A stretch of DNA of 64,000 nt from Hyalella azteca (taxonomy: Eukaryota > Arthropoda > Malacostraca > Amphipoda > Hyalellidae). This document shows, piece by piece, positions 1 through 12,394 of the stretch. A program made the translations under genes and the position numbers. The notes under the pieces were generated by a model. That model did no database searches. It had not been told where the DNA came from and worked only from the letters and a program-made list of their open reading frames with translations. Within the stretch, counting starts at the first letter, position 1; every line of letters begins with the position of its first letter. The DNA is taken from assembly GCF_000764305.2 (NCBI RefSeq), contig NW_025931949.1:682001-746000 (forward strand). The letters run 5' to 3'.

Positions 1-22
1 TAAATATTTTTCGCCTTTTGTG

Positions 23-52
23 AGGGCGAATTCTGTATACAGAATTCGCCCT
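23..52. repeat. 30-bp perfect palindrome
   Basis: The thirty bases are their own reverse complement, centred on GTATAC, with an EcoRI-type GAATTC in each half. The outer part GAATTCGCCCTT equals a 12-mer found beside inserts in common TA-cloning vectors, but the left half differs at its end (GAGGGC rather than AAGGGC) and no other vector sequence follows. I therefore treat it as genomic. Confidence 0.85.
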
Positions 53-1133
53 TCTGTATACATTATATACACATTATAATTTGTATGTAATGAGCACAGA
101 ATTTTGTAATGTGCACAGAATTCAATGCGTCAACAAAATGGCACGCGAAACATGAGTTAAACCAAGGGCCATTAGTTAGAAAGGCAAACGACTGCAATTA
201 ATGGAGCGGCAAATTGTGCCATAAGGCCTTACTACGAGCTGTCATAACTCGCACTGTGTTTTAGCAGGCTGCCATTCTATGTTAGGGTGAAATATTAAAC
301 AAGGCGGTAGCCATCATAGCAAAATGAGTCCCACGCAATTCAACACGCCACAACTATGCGGTGTTGAATGCTTCGTTGTGGCATTTTCTTAACTAACTGC
401 TTAGTAATTTCATCCATTTAAAAATGCCTTCAACCGGAGCCCAATTTTCAGGAAGTTTTTGTAACTAGCATCTCAACATCCTGAAAAATTCAGTAATTTT
501 GGAAGTTAATGTTACCTGGTGTTAACAGCGTCTATACTAAAACACGTGGTTCTGAATTTGACATCGGAAAATGGGGCATAGAAGAAGATAGAAGGAAATA
601 GAAGGGAAATGGGGCATACTCTCAGAAGTCTTAAACTTTAATGTAGTATCGAATTTTCGTCGTTTTTTGCATTAATACACTGAAATATTTTTTGCTCGGT
701 TCAGCAGTTGCCAGTTTTCTACTGGACGTATGATATGAGGCGATGGTGAATTATGAAAAATTTGCTATGAGCTACTACAACATTTTTCAATACCTACAAA
801 TTTTTTACTGGCCCAATGTTATTGTTCTGTTGACGGTAAATTTGATCATGCTTCATTATTTTGATTATAAATTGGTCCTGCGATATGTCGCACAACAGTT
901 TCTTGCTGGCGGTCTCCTGGCACTGCAATCCGCTTACTCCGACTTTCCATCCGGCCGGTCCACTTAATTTCGGCCGCAGCACCAGAGAAGTTCTGAACGC
1001 CAGCAACGTACAGTATTGAAAACTAGCGCCTCAGTCTCCCGAGAACAAACTTGCATTTAGTTGGAGGGTAACGTATCTCATTTTACAACACTTCTCTTTA
1101 ACTTCACTTCTTGTTTGTCTGTCTGTCTGTCTG
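53..1133. other. AT-rich non-coding stretch
   Basis: No exon-like open frame with splice signals was seen. A short GC-richer patch near 900-1000 is open on both strands for about 70 codons, which is not significant. The right end is a (GTCT)n run at about 1114-1133 that leads into the tandem duplication. Confidence 0.5.
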
Positions 1134-1440
1134 CTACAAATCTTTTAATCAAAATTTGACACACTTCTACTTATCCTATTGATCTGAAATTTTGCGCACT
1201 TGCATAAAGTTGGAGACAATGCAAGAATCAAATGACAAAATAAATGATTTTGGAAATAAATTTTTTTTTCAATATTTAAAAATTGACAAAATAATTTTGT
1301 CATCTACAAATCTTATAACTGATATTTGACACACTTTTACCTGTCCAATTGATCTGATATTTTGCACACTTGTGTGAAGTCGGAGGCAATGCATAAATCA
1401 ATTGACAGAATAAATAATTTTGAAAAAAATTTATATATTA
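1134..1440. repeat. Tandem duplication, about 170-bp unit, two diverged copies
   Basis: Copy 1 starts at 1134 and copy 2 at 1304. Both begin CTACAAATCTT and share blocks such as TTTGACACACTT, ATTGATCTGA and ATTTTGC(G/A)CACTTG in the same order. A (GTCT)n microsatellite sits directly to the left. The combination of a GTCT run and such a unit looks like part of a dispersed repeat family, but no second full locus is present in this window. Confidence 0.7.
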
Positions 1441-1836
1441 AAAAATTGAAAAATTAATTTTATAATCGATAATAAAATGAGAAATTCATTGTACATCATT
1501 AACATTTGGGACATTGGATTCTTTAGAAGTGTTGTCTTTAAAAAGTAATTTTTAAACATATATTTTTTATAATCTATTTCAATGGTGCGGTTAAAATTAC
1601 GATGGATACTTCACAATTTTTCTTGAAATGTTTTTGCATTCACATTTTTAATCTAAGAAAACTAACTTGACTTCATTATTGAGCCTTTATTCTAGCTTTA
1701 GGGATAGATTTGTCAAGATTTTCATTTCCAATTAATCTGGCTTAGAATTATTCACCACTGACCATGAAGTTATGCGGAAGAAATAATTAGGCCTATTCAT
1801 ATTAAATTTTTAAATTTTTATTTCAAAATTCTTAAC

Positions 1837-2010
1837 CTCATCAAACTTTGAGAGAGCATTCTGATATAGTTTTTGGTCGATTATTAGCACTGTGACCGAA
1901 GATATATTGTATTCCGCGAGATGGCAGCATGCACTGCATCTCCCATGGCATCGCACGGAAATGTCAAAAGATGAGACCTTCTTTAAATGTTGGAGCATAT
2001 TTCGGGAAAG
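1837..2010 (-). CDS. Candidate internal coding exon, Cys/His-rich, unknown gene
   Basis: Read on the minus strand, a strong acceptor (GCCTCTTTTCCAG) precedes 174 bases that are open in phase 0 for 58 codons and end at a GATGAG/GTTAAG donor, also phase 0. The predicted peptide has a cluster reading CHGRCSACCH around residues 21-30, followed by a hydrophobic SSVTVLIID stretch. The Cys/His cluster could bind metal, but its spacing matches no finger type I know. The GTTAAG donor is not ideal, and the frame also runs on to a stop about 20 bases further, so a terminal exon is possible. The product is unknown. It may belong with the other minus-strand exon candidates to its right, but no joining evidence is visible. 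Confidence 0.35.
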
Positions 2011-5000
2011 CTGGAAAAGAGGCAAGTTATTCTCGTTAATTGAAGCGAGTGAACTCATTTAAATAATCTGAAATGTCATCATTACTCCTATTGACATTGC
2101 TACTAGTGAACTAGGGAATACTTAATTGTGTTAATCTTTTTCTCACTGCATTTTTGCCTCTCAATTGAAATTTTCATGGTTTGGGATCACCGATCGAGTA
2201 AATTTATATGATTATTCATTTATATGAACAGAGGTTCGATCCGACTCGTTGCAATTCATGTTCTGTACAAGTTACCATTTTAAATTAAATGTTTTCTCCC
2301 TGCCCTATACTAGCATCGGTGAGGACTGATTTTTGGTCGTTGCTATGGCGCCGAACATTGACATTTATTCAGCCACCGCACTTCTCAGTACGTTAGATTG
2401 TTACTAATCAGTAGAAAGAAAATAAACTTCGTTTGTGTGGGGGAATTTATCTGTAGCGTGTCTTTAACCTTAAACATGAGTACGCAGAGGTTCTTCTTAA
2501 AGAATGTAATCATATACAATTCTTACATTGCAGAGCTATAATTATTTTATCATTTCACGGGTTTGTCTGGTTTGTTCATACTGTGAATTCGATCACATGA
2601 AGTTCAACGTAATTCTAATGCATACTTCTTGCCACTCAACTATTTAATATATTATTTAGTTTCATCCACGTATCGTTATAGGCTCTCGGGCAGAAGCCAC
2701 GTAAGAAATATCAATGTAGCATTGTTCTCCTGCTAGTGCATCGTGTATGGTAGATAGTGTAAGCTTTCTAATCCTCTTTTGCAGCGTCAGATGTTTTAGT
2801 TGGTTATCATAAGTTCTGATGACAGTTGTGCGTACTGCTTCGTCAGGTGAATGGTGAAACGTTACACTTTCGTTCTATTTTTAAAGGTGTATTTATGTAA
2901 CATTTTTCTGCTGTTAATATCAAACTATGTCGCAGTTTATTGAAACAAACATGTCATGTACTTATTAACGACAAGTTTGTTTATTATTTTTAAAAGTACA
3001 CGTGTGCAGTAGCATTATTACGCTTCTGTCGTATACGGCGCTCAACAACATTATTAGGCATGCTAGGCGGAGATCATCTACTTAATAACGTTCCCGTTTC
3101 TTAATATAACATAGCCTAGCATGTCAATAAAAGGATATCCTTATCGTCCAATATTGGGAAACACATTTTTATATTATGATTAACAAAATCTCCATATATT
3201 AGCTGGTAAGTTTTTGCATGTTATCATCGATGACTTCAAACTCTACCCCTGCCATCCTCTATTTGCTCATATAATAAACATCACGCTTTTAATTGGCTGG
3301 CCGGCGTAACTGAAGTGTGTTGGCGAGAGCAAGAGTTTATGCAGCGTTTGGCTGTTGGCTCATATAGACGATGAGGCTCCCCTCATTGCTTGGTGCTGCA
3401 GGTTGCCCGCTACCCACCGTCCCAGTGATTCTAAGCACTGTCGTAAGGTTGGTGTGCATTGCCTAGCGCTTGTGCCGGCAATCACACCATGAACCGCTGC
3501 ACTCTATTTCTTATGAGAACGTTGAGCTAAATGCTTTGATTTTTTCCAGTGAAATTTGCTGAGAATGTGTTGCTGTTCTATGCAAGGATTTTTTATTACG
3601 AGCATTTTTATTCTTCTTCATATTAGTTTAGTAGAAAACTATTCATTTACGTATTAATTATATGAAAAAAATAAACTGTTTTGTGTAATTTTTTAAGCAT
3701 AATAGAAGATAATGAGTTTAATTTTTAGTTAATTTTTCATGCGATTTTTAACTTCATTGAATCATGTTCACGATTTTCTTGAGTTCACGTGTTCAATAGA
3801 TTTGAATTATCTGCGAAAGCTTCGTTCGAAACCATTTGAAAATGGACTCGTCACGATTGACGGAATTTTTATTCTTTGTTTTGATTTCCCGGTATTAATT
3901 TGATGATGTTAGGATTTTGACATTCATTGTGCATCTACTAGCCGTTAAATTTTTTTTTTCGTATGGATGTTGTTAAAAATTCGAATTTCCTCAATTTTCC
4001 GATTCTTCATTATTCTTAATAATTAAAAGAATTCTCACAGTTTGTGTAATTTCTGGTGACGAAGTTCGTAGCTTATATGAGATGATTGGATCCAGCATTA
4101 ATATTGTTCACTACTGACCAGCACAACTATGACTGACCAGTTCGGTTATCCAATCCATGAATCTCGTAAGTTGTTCCAAGTGTGAATGCAGGCATAGAAT
4201 TACAGAATGAATCACTCTATTGCACAATTTGAATACAATGTACAAAATTAGCAGAAGTAATTGAAGTATCAATGTTCAATGCATAATTTGTGTTGAAATT
4301 AGCACCTGTCCATGTAAGTTGTTCAAAAAACTATGCAGACCGAAAATTCGAAAACTAATGCAATTGCTACTTTATGCCAATTACGAGTAGAATTCCATGT
4401 TATTGGTAGGTTTTTATAGTTGATATAAATACTCGTTGAATCAGAATCAATTTTTTTTCGAATCCCTGTATATAAACAATGGCATGAAAGTTTTTCGCTA
4501 CTATAATTCCAATGATTTCGTTAATAAAACACACTACCATTACTTAATCAGTCCTCAAATTGAGATACCTTTACTAACATTATTATGTTATATTTTATTG
4601 AAAAACAAATAAGAATCACCGTCATGCCGACCACAGCAACGATCCTGCTCACAGACCTGCAAGGTGACTGACTGTTCAACTTGCTGCTCGACGCGTGCCT
4701 TTTTGGGTTCGCATAACTTTATTTGGCTCTGCGACGCAAAAACTCTAGGACCCCAGGGTAGCACGCTAGGAAAGTGATCATGCTGTGCGGTGCCATGCCA
4801 AAATCTAAACTAGAATTTGAGTTGAAAATTGTTTGCACCAAACCGATATCAAAGTAGCATTTTCTTTCCAATTGTCTTACTAGTCTCGTATAATTAATGT
4901 TCCATGTAGTGATTACATCTTGACTAATGTTGAAATCCGTCGCATATTCGTTATCGATACCAGAAATCGAACACGTACGTGATCATCATGTGAGATAGCA

Positions 5001-5296
5001 TGCTATTTTGCATTGACCTCTGTAATGCTCAGGAAAAAAGCGTATACTTAAATTATTTTTTCGCAAATTACAGATTCGTGTTGACTCATTTTCTAACCTC
5101 AGCTTTACTGATTTATTAAGATTCTAGACTCTCATCCTCAATTCGCAGAAGTTCAATTTTTTGTACACGGATACATTAACCGACGCAAGTTTTATGATAA
5201 CAGGTAAAGATCTCATAAGTAAAATTACCGTCAGTAATCAAATGATTAAATAACATCGACTATCTCATTCTTCTGTCAAGATAACGCTATACTTAC
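2011..5296. other. Non-coding stretch, no gene seen
   Basis: AT-rich with many stops in all frames. GC-richer islands near 3290-3520 and 4620-4800 have no convincing open frame bounded by splice sites. Confidence 0.5.
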
Positions 5297-5340
5297 AGTC
5301 CGAGCTCATAATTCCCGCTAGCAAACCAAAGTCAATTCGA
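5297..5340 (-). CDS. Possible 44-bp micro-exon, minus strand
   Basis: On the minus strand an acceptor (GGTTTTGCTTCAG) and a perfect GTAAGT donor enclose 44 bases. Only one of the three frames is open. It takes one base at entry and leaves one at exit, giving RIDFGLLAGIMSSD. The entry phase fits the exit of the 12163-12394 exon, where the split codon would become AGT (Ser). A TATATAAG sequence about 70 bases upstream on the same strand offers another reading, as a promoter. Short exons of this kind arise easily by chance. Confidence 0.2.
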
Positions 5341-7686
5341 CTGAAGCAAAACCTCGTTCATTAGATAGCAAGCAATCATAAGGCAAAGCTTCAAGTGAAC
5401 TTCTTATATACGGCACGAGAAGCATCGCTCTCGGGAGCCATCAACTGATCGAACTCATTGACGTAGGGCCGCCGTAAATGAGTTCCTTGTCTGACTGCCT
5501 ACTCATGCTTTGACTTGGCGTCGCCGTAGCCACGACCGACTTGGCTGATCAGTCAAATGAGGCTAATATACGCTCACTCCAGTGACTCCACCTCGTGTGT
5601 GGCCGTAGGCTTGTCAGCAAGTGCTTGAAATTTAGGCCTCAATCGCAAATTGTGCACATAGAGAAAATGTCCAATTTCTACGCACTTTCTGCCGGAGAGT
5701 AAGCGTATTGGTGTCCTCTTTCTGCTCGTATTATAAGAAAGTGAATCACTCTTTGGATATTATGAACCTTTAATTTTGCTTAGTGCGTTGGCCTTACCGT
5801 AAGAAATTGATTCCAGCTCTTCAGAAGTGGTCCCAGGCTCAGACTAAACTATTTCAAGCACAATATGGAAAGTTTTACTTCCCATTAGCTTTGCCAGTCC
5901 TTCAACAATCTAATGCTTTTCGATAATGGTAGAAAAAATATTACTCTTGTGTAACGAGCGGCATTCTTTTGTGCGTGGCTGAGGGGCATTCTCCAATAAA
6001 TAATTTCTACGATTTGTAGTTTTTGTTTTACGAGACGAAATGAGGCCCCGAAATTCAAACGTTCACCTGATTACGTTCGCATGCATATGCTTCATGAGCA
6101 ATAAACATTTTTTAAATGGCGAAGGCAGCTTAAGTTGACCCTATATATCATCACCCTTCCATTGCATTCCAGTTTCATAGTTTATAACACATGTTATGTA
6201 TGTGTGTATAACACATGTTCTCTAGTTTGTTCCTAATTTTTTGCGATGCAATAAATCATGAGAAAGTATTGCCGATTGAAGCCAAGATTGCCGTATAATT
6301 TATTATTTTATTTGTCGAAATACGATTTTGGGACAATATATTTGAATGTGCACGATTAAGTTAGGGTTACTGCGAGCTGTCCATCCGTCTTCGCGTTATT
6401 AATCATTGTTGGCTCGTTTATATTCCTGTAAGTGGTTAAACTATCTTAGGCAGTCGCCTTATGGTTCTAATAGAAACATATGGTTTATGGTTCTAATAGA
6501 AATATATTTGTTTCAAACGCATAGCTTCTTCACCATAGATTCGAGCTAGAACTATGTTGATTTTTCAATGAATTCTTCAGAAAAAGCCTTTTATGCAAGT
6601 CACAATTGTGATTGTAATTAATAAATTCTTCTTTCGTGTAATTTATATTAGCGTTACTTATCCCATAAATAAGAAATGTTAATTTCCATCAAAAAATTTG
6701 CAGTTGAACTTGCGATGCATATCAAATATTGTTCCATTGAGATTCAGCTCAACTCATTATGGAAGTCGATCACTTGCCGCTTAGTTGCCATCGATCCTAT
6801 ACACGTAGTCGTGAGAGGAGCAATCATTTGAACTTTTACGTTCGTTTGGGGTGGTTTCCCCGATAATTGTTTGACTTGACACGGCCTTCCCTTAATTTGG
6901 CCAGAAAGTTAGGTTAACTTCATCCTCTGAAGTTTATGGCAAAGTTACCAGCGCATAGGAAAGATTTCTGGTAAGAGGAAATCGTCTTGGACCTTCCTGG
7001 TGATGGTCGAGAGTTCAGAAATGGCATCCACCGCGGAATCTTAGCTATGCTAGGGAAAAATGAAGTTTTGATTAATGTAGGTTATCTATTAATTGATTCT
7101 GTGATCTCTCGAGTGTGTCGAAAATTTTACTTCTATCGAGTGTAATAAATACTTCGGAATATTTTTTGCTAATAACTTCGTCGGAATTTTCATTGTTATT
7201 ATACAACATTTGATTCGAAAATTGAGGTTTTAATTTACATGTTTGTAATTCCGCTTTGAGCCCTGAAGCTCATGGAAAATATTAATATTCATTCCTCTCT
7301 TAATTGCTACAGACCAGCAATTTAGCGATTAATGAGGTCGTTATATAATAAACAAGTAAAAACAAGGAATTTTGACCGGCACTTTGCGGCTATAATTCAC
7401 GCAATTTTCCTGTTTGCGCTCGCAATGCCTCAAGGAATTAACGATCCTAAGAGGATTTCTGGAACGTCCTTTTCGGTTGCATCGTGCAATGAAGGAGGTC
7501 AGATCGATGACCTGAAGAATAATGGGTTTACGTAGCAGTTTGTTGCACGAATTTTTATTATATGGACTGCTGGCATTAATTGTTAGTCACGTTTACATAA
7601 ACAGAATACATTTTCCGTTCCGATTTTCTGTTATCATGTTTGATCAAACAGTTTTGTCTTATTACAAATCATTTAGGCAATCACCT

Positions 7687-7714
7687 ATTGACAACAATAG
7701 GTATTGTTGTCAAT
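7687..7714. repeat. Perfect hairpin, 13-bp arms
   Basis: ATTGACAACAATA is followed by GG and then its exact reverse complement TATTGTTGTCAAT. The near-zero loop and perfect arms suggest a local inversion or snap-back copying event rather than a selected RNA structure. Confidence 0.8.
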
Positions 7715-10700
7715 TCTATATCAAAGTGTGTACGATCGTCTAGCACATGTAATATTTTTTGCTATTCTTCCCCAAGTATTCTACTAGACTGTTTTTAAAG
7801 TTTCAATGATCTTTCAATAATATAATTTGCGAATGCTGACAAGTTAGCAGGTGCACTGCAAGGTACTCTGTCGCGTTGCCTAAATATTTCTGCAGTTGGA
7901 GCGCCGCCAGCCGGGCCTTGCAAACACCTCCACTGCGCTAAATGTGTCTGCCCTATAGTGTCTGGGTACACATGCTCATTTGTGCTCTAGAGACAGCCAT
8001 TCAAATGAAAAATACTGGATCATATAATATATGCGACAATCGAATTTTCGGCATAATGAACAGATTAGAAACAGATGAACAGATTATAGAATCGAATTTT
8101 CGGATGAATGAACAGATAAGTTAAGATTTTTCTTAATTTTGGGTTGATTGGTTCGCTCATTTGCATGTATAATGTCGAATTACTGTTATGAGAACGAATT
8201 TGTAGTCCAGGTATGTGAAATAAGTCTAAAACCCGAATGGTTATATTGATACATTGATGACAGACAGCCATCACGAATTGAAGTCGTTATTGAAACATTT
8301 CTCAGTGTTTCCTAGACTTTCCGTCTGTTTTTATTCTGTCCATTTGCAACAGAATAAATTCACGTACGAGTTACAAATGAACTAAGTCTAATATAGTTCT
8401 TATCTTGCAATGAAGTTCAACCCGAAAGCGATAAAAATCGAAACGAAATACCTCGAAAGTCCGCTCAACAATTTTTAAATCACTTTTCGCTTGGAAACTT
8501 CGATCGGACAATGGACATGAAACTTTCATAGTCTTGTTCTGTTGTTGCTCGAATTTTGCGTCGTTTGTTCTGGACGTAAAGTTCTGAGCCCGGATAAAAT
8601 TTTGAGAGGTCGGCAGAATATTAACCTGGAGCCTTCGAAATACCCTCGCCCGTTCATTGTGATCATTGGTTGCGTTTTACGAGTGCGATTTCTCCCCTTG
8701 CATAGATAGCGTTACTCCGAATTTATGTATCTCGGAGAGTAAACGGATTTATTTTATTTCTACATCTGGAGATTTAATCCTTATTTAGCCGATCAAAATT
8801 TTAGAAGTAGACGTAATTTTCTGAACAATAAATAGAGAGCAAAATTGCGTACGTATAAATAACTCTCGTGTCCAGATTTGGAAAGCTGACATAATCGCAT
8901 AAGCGTTTTTTTTCTTATTATGTTAAACTTGACTAAAATTTGTCATCGTTCTGTTAAATTCGTTGATTATTCGTCTCATCGAACTGATGACTGGTTTAAC
9001 TCAAATCACGATTAACAGTAAAATGTTGCTAACCGTACTTGCGTGATAAGATAATATTGTGTGATTTTAAATTAATAACGACATTTATTTGATCATCAAG
9101 AGCAAATTTTTAATGAAATCGCCTCTGATCATGGCAGGAGTAGCTTTTTCTGACCTGGAACAGCCGTTATACGTACGTACTCTATTTGTTTGCCTCGCAG
9201 GCTGGGCTTTAATCCACGGAGAGCACCAGCCACATTTGAGCATCGGGATCGATAGCTACTCTTTCGGTGTCGGCCACTTCCGTATAGCACCCCTTCGGGG
9301 AGTGCCCGATAGCTGCCGCGCATTGCATGCGAAAAGTTAATATGATTTGAATCTCATTTAGGATACATTTCGATAAAGCAACAGATTAAATGTATATAGT
9401 CAATTTAAATTTAAGGAAATGAATGTTAGTATCCGAATTTGACATCATTTGAAAAAAAGGTCAAATGTGATTTCCTTCATAGTTGAAGTCAATTGAGTCA
9501 AGCAAGTAAGCACCTCGGCTTTATGTTTGACTTCGGTTATTGGAGTTCTTATGATTAATCTCTTAACATCCTTCAATAGGAAAGTTATTTAGTTTCGGAT
9601 TGCTGTGCATGGAATGCTTGCTCATGACGAGGAAGTTCTCTGTCAGTTCGGTATCTCTCTTGGGCGTGAGTGCTGAACTTCTACTAATTATCGTTCGGTC
9701 TTCCGAACGAGAAGTTCATAAGTTGTCTCAGCAGTTGTGATTGTTACAAGCCCTATTAGTATTCGCTTGAAAATAGTATTTTACAAAAATTATTTCCCTT
9801 TAATTTGTGTATTGAAATATTCCTTCGTACGGGTCATGTTGTTTTATTCCACATTGGTGAGCCGAAAACTGGTATGATATTAAACACCGTCGCACGAAAT
9901 CAAATTTGCTATTCAAACATCGATCGATTTTGGTTATTCGAAGCTTCCTTCAAATCGGATGCGCTGATCAAGGCTTCTTGTATGGTTTCCTGGACGAGGA
10001 AATATTTTAGTTGGGAAAATATTGTATTTGACTTCTGGCTCATTCCAAAAAAGATAAAAGCTTTTTGAACATACTGAAAGAAACACACGGACTTATAATT
10101 ACCTTCAAGTAAACTTGTATAATGTTACCTTGAAATTTGCACTAAATATTTTAGCCTATCATTTTCCAAGGCCCATCCTATGAAATATAATTTTTAATAT
10201 GAATTCTTTTGTACATATTACACCGTATTAAATAAACCAATGAAACCTCCATCTCTTCATCCGAAGTACAGGAACTGCTTCCTTGTCATTATATGCTATT
10301 TCTTGCAGTTTGTAGGACGTATTATTATTATTATTATTCCACGAAGAGATTGTCGTGGCGTCTCGTTCAGATCGAACTTCGAGGGCACGTTACAAGCGGT
10401 TAAAAAACACGTATAGTCAACAACAGTTTTTATCTGCACTGCTATGGAAGAAGAAACCTACAGCGTCCAGAAAGTTTATGTTTGATAGAAATTGCCAAAA
10501 TGGGATGAAATTATTATTTTTTACACAATAAGCTAGATATTTGAATGCAGGATCTATAACCTTTCACATTTATTCAGATCGTTTCAAAGATAACATGGTG
10601 CTTCTGTTGAATAAAATAATGTAAACCTAAAATATGCGACCATTAAAAATATTGCTGCTTGCACCACATAATCATCTCGTGCGATGGTTGCTACAGATGG

Positions 10701-11830
10701 GAGGGATGCTTTAAATGATTGTAATAAAATACCAAGTCATTAATTATATTTATCTTTATAACTCAAACAATTCATAGCAAACTTGATTATATTGGCCAAC
10801 CAGTATATGAAAAATTGAATAGATTTACCATTGAACTTGTTTATTACATTACATGAGTAAATTTTTGTTTGATTTAAAGAAATATAAAGTCAGAGCGTCA
10901 TAAACTTCGTCGCTCAGCTTGACTCCTCTTATAGAATTGGCACAGCTCGCCGATGAACCGTGCAGCAATCGGTGCAAACTTCAAGTTATATGAAAAATCC
11001 CGGGCTACAATACGGTGGCGTTTTACTTATTTTGTTGTTCAAAGCCTTCAAAAAGATTCTCATTTTGTGGCCCTCTAAGAGCTCCTTTTACCATGGCTAC
11101 CGAGGACCATTCAATTTGTAGTGAAGCGTTGTTCTTGCCAGAATTCTAACCAGAAAAAAATTCTTTCAGAACAAATTTTGACCTTCAGTCGCACTCCCGA
11201 CGAATGGCTTTGCATTTGAATGTTGCTAGTACAACGATGTTTTTTTAAACTATCATGACATGACCGAGTTTTCCTACGAAACCTCGAGTGTGTTGAACTC
11301 GGATTGAAGAACGATTTAAATATTAACAAAATTTTATCCGTTCTAAGATCCCTTTAGCGTGATGAAACATGCTGCACCGATTTTAAGGGGTTAAAAGACT
11401 AGAAAATCCGAAATTTGCAATTAATCTTTGTTAAACTAATCGGAAATCATTATATTATCTGTACAACAATCCAGATTTTTTATGTAGAAACACTTCCAAA
11501 GCAGAGTGGCAGTAATAACCGTCGTCTTGGAAGGCCCTCTTATTTGACTGCCGCCAAGCCAGAGGAATTCATCTGAAGAAGGAAAGAGTTGAGGCTATTC
11601 TTGTGGCCACGTTTATTGACGTGGCCCTCCAGACAGACTGTCTGACTGACTTCCAGTCTGGTGAGCAGACTTGTGGCATAGTCTGCACTGCCAAGCTCGT
11701 TGACTTTATGACCTAATACAAAAAGTATGACTTGGATTAAATCTCGCCACGCTGTACATGTATGAGTCTCTAGGAGCGTTTGTACTTGAGTACAAAACTT
11801 AATGCTCTTGAATTGTATTGCAGCGCTGCA

Positions 11831-11920
11831 GTGTTATCGCCAACACTCGCATCACACAAATGAAAAACTCTTGAAAATGACTTAACGACGTGTGTTCTGC
11901 CATGTACTTGGCGATAACAC
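11831..11920. repeat. 13-bp perfect inverted repeat with 64-bp spacer
   Basis: GTGTTATCGCCAA at 11831-11843 is matched by TTGGCGATAACAC at 11908-11920. There are no target duplications beside the arms, so it is not shown to be a mobile element. Confidence 0.6.
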
Positions 11921-12162
11921 ATGGTTCTAATTATATTATTATTTTTATATTTTATTTAGCATTATTTTCGACTGAAAATAATGCTATTGTATTCGTTGAC
12001 ACTGCAGATTTATTTAAAATATATTTTTTTAAGGTTACGAAGTTATGGAATTGAACAAATAATAAGTTTTCGTTTATCACTCGAAACGTCCTGTCTCTCT
12101 CTTTGTTGTCTTTCAGTTTTTCCTAAAATAAAGTCACGTCTTGACAATGGAGGATTGTTTAC

Positions 12163-12394
12163 CTTCTATTAACGTTAACGTCTTGCAGCTGATTAAATTC
12201 AATCTGAAGACCCAGTTTTGGTCTCCTAGAATTACAGCGTCGGAGATTCAAGATATCAGACCAGGATGGGTGGCTCACAGTTTCTTGGTGTCCAATTGAA
12301 TTAACTGTCCTGACTTCGGCTTGGTCAATTCCAATAAAGCGAGCGGTTTCTCCTATACGGAGTCCGAGCACGTGACATGAAGCTTGTTCATCTA
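12163..12394 (-). CDS. Internal coding exon of an unrecognised minus-strand gene
   Basis: This is the best minus-strand exon. A long pyrimidine-rich acceptor (CCTTCATGTTTCTACAG) leads into 232 bases open in a single frame, with two bases at entry and two at exit, ending at AGAAG/GTAAAC. About 76 residues are encoded. The exon is GC-richer than its surroundings and the composition is balanced, with segments such as HVLGLRIGETARFIGI, HPSWSDILNL and KLGLQIEFNQLQDV that read like folded protein. There are no cysteine clusters or membrane segments. The family is not recognised. The frame is closed just beyond the donor (TAA), which agrees with splicing there. It may belong with the other candidates on this strand between 1.8 and 19.2 kb. 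Confidence 0.5.

Larger units (their letters stand above)
5341..12162. other. Non-coding stretch with short repeats and hairpins
   Basis: No supportable exon. It holds a short direct repeat of TATAACACATGTT near 6185-6220, a repeat of GGTTCTAATAGAAA near 6465-6500, a duplicated ATCGAATTTTCGG block at 8040-8105, a perfect hairpin at 7687-7714, a GC-richer patch at 9130-9330, an ATT trinucleotide run at about 10319-10340, and a 13-bp inverted repeat (11831-11843 with 11908-11920). Confidence 0.5.

Noticed and set aside
20..56. Cloning-vector contamination at the left end (GAATTCGCCCTT)
   Set aside because: Only 12 bases match the usual vector flank. The other half differs and no further vector sequence follows. 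A genomic palindrome explains it.
2225..2245. GGTTCGATCC, resembling a tRNA B box
   Set aside because: No acceptor stem, A box or anticodon arm can be drawn around it. Similar B-box-like hits at 41869 and 54652 also fail.
7332..7535. 67-codon ORF with a signal-peptide-like hydrophobic stretch
   Set aside because: Length is within chance expectation, there is no motif, and the hydrophobic part is too far from the ATG to be a clear signal peptide.
9089..9340. GC-rich patch open on both strands
   Set aside because: No splice sites or domain, and the two frames are shadows of each other.
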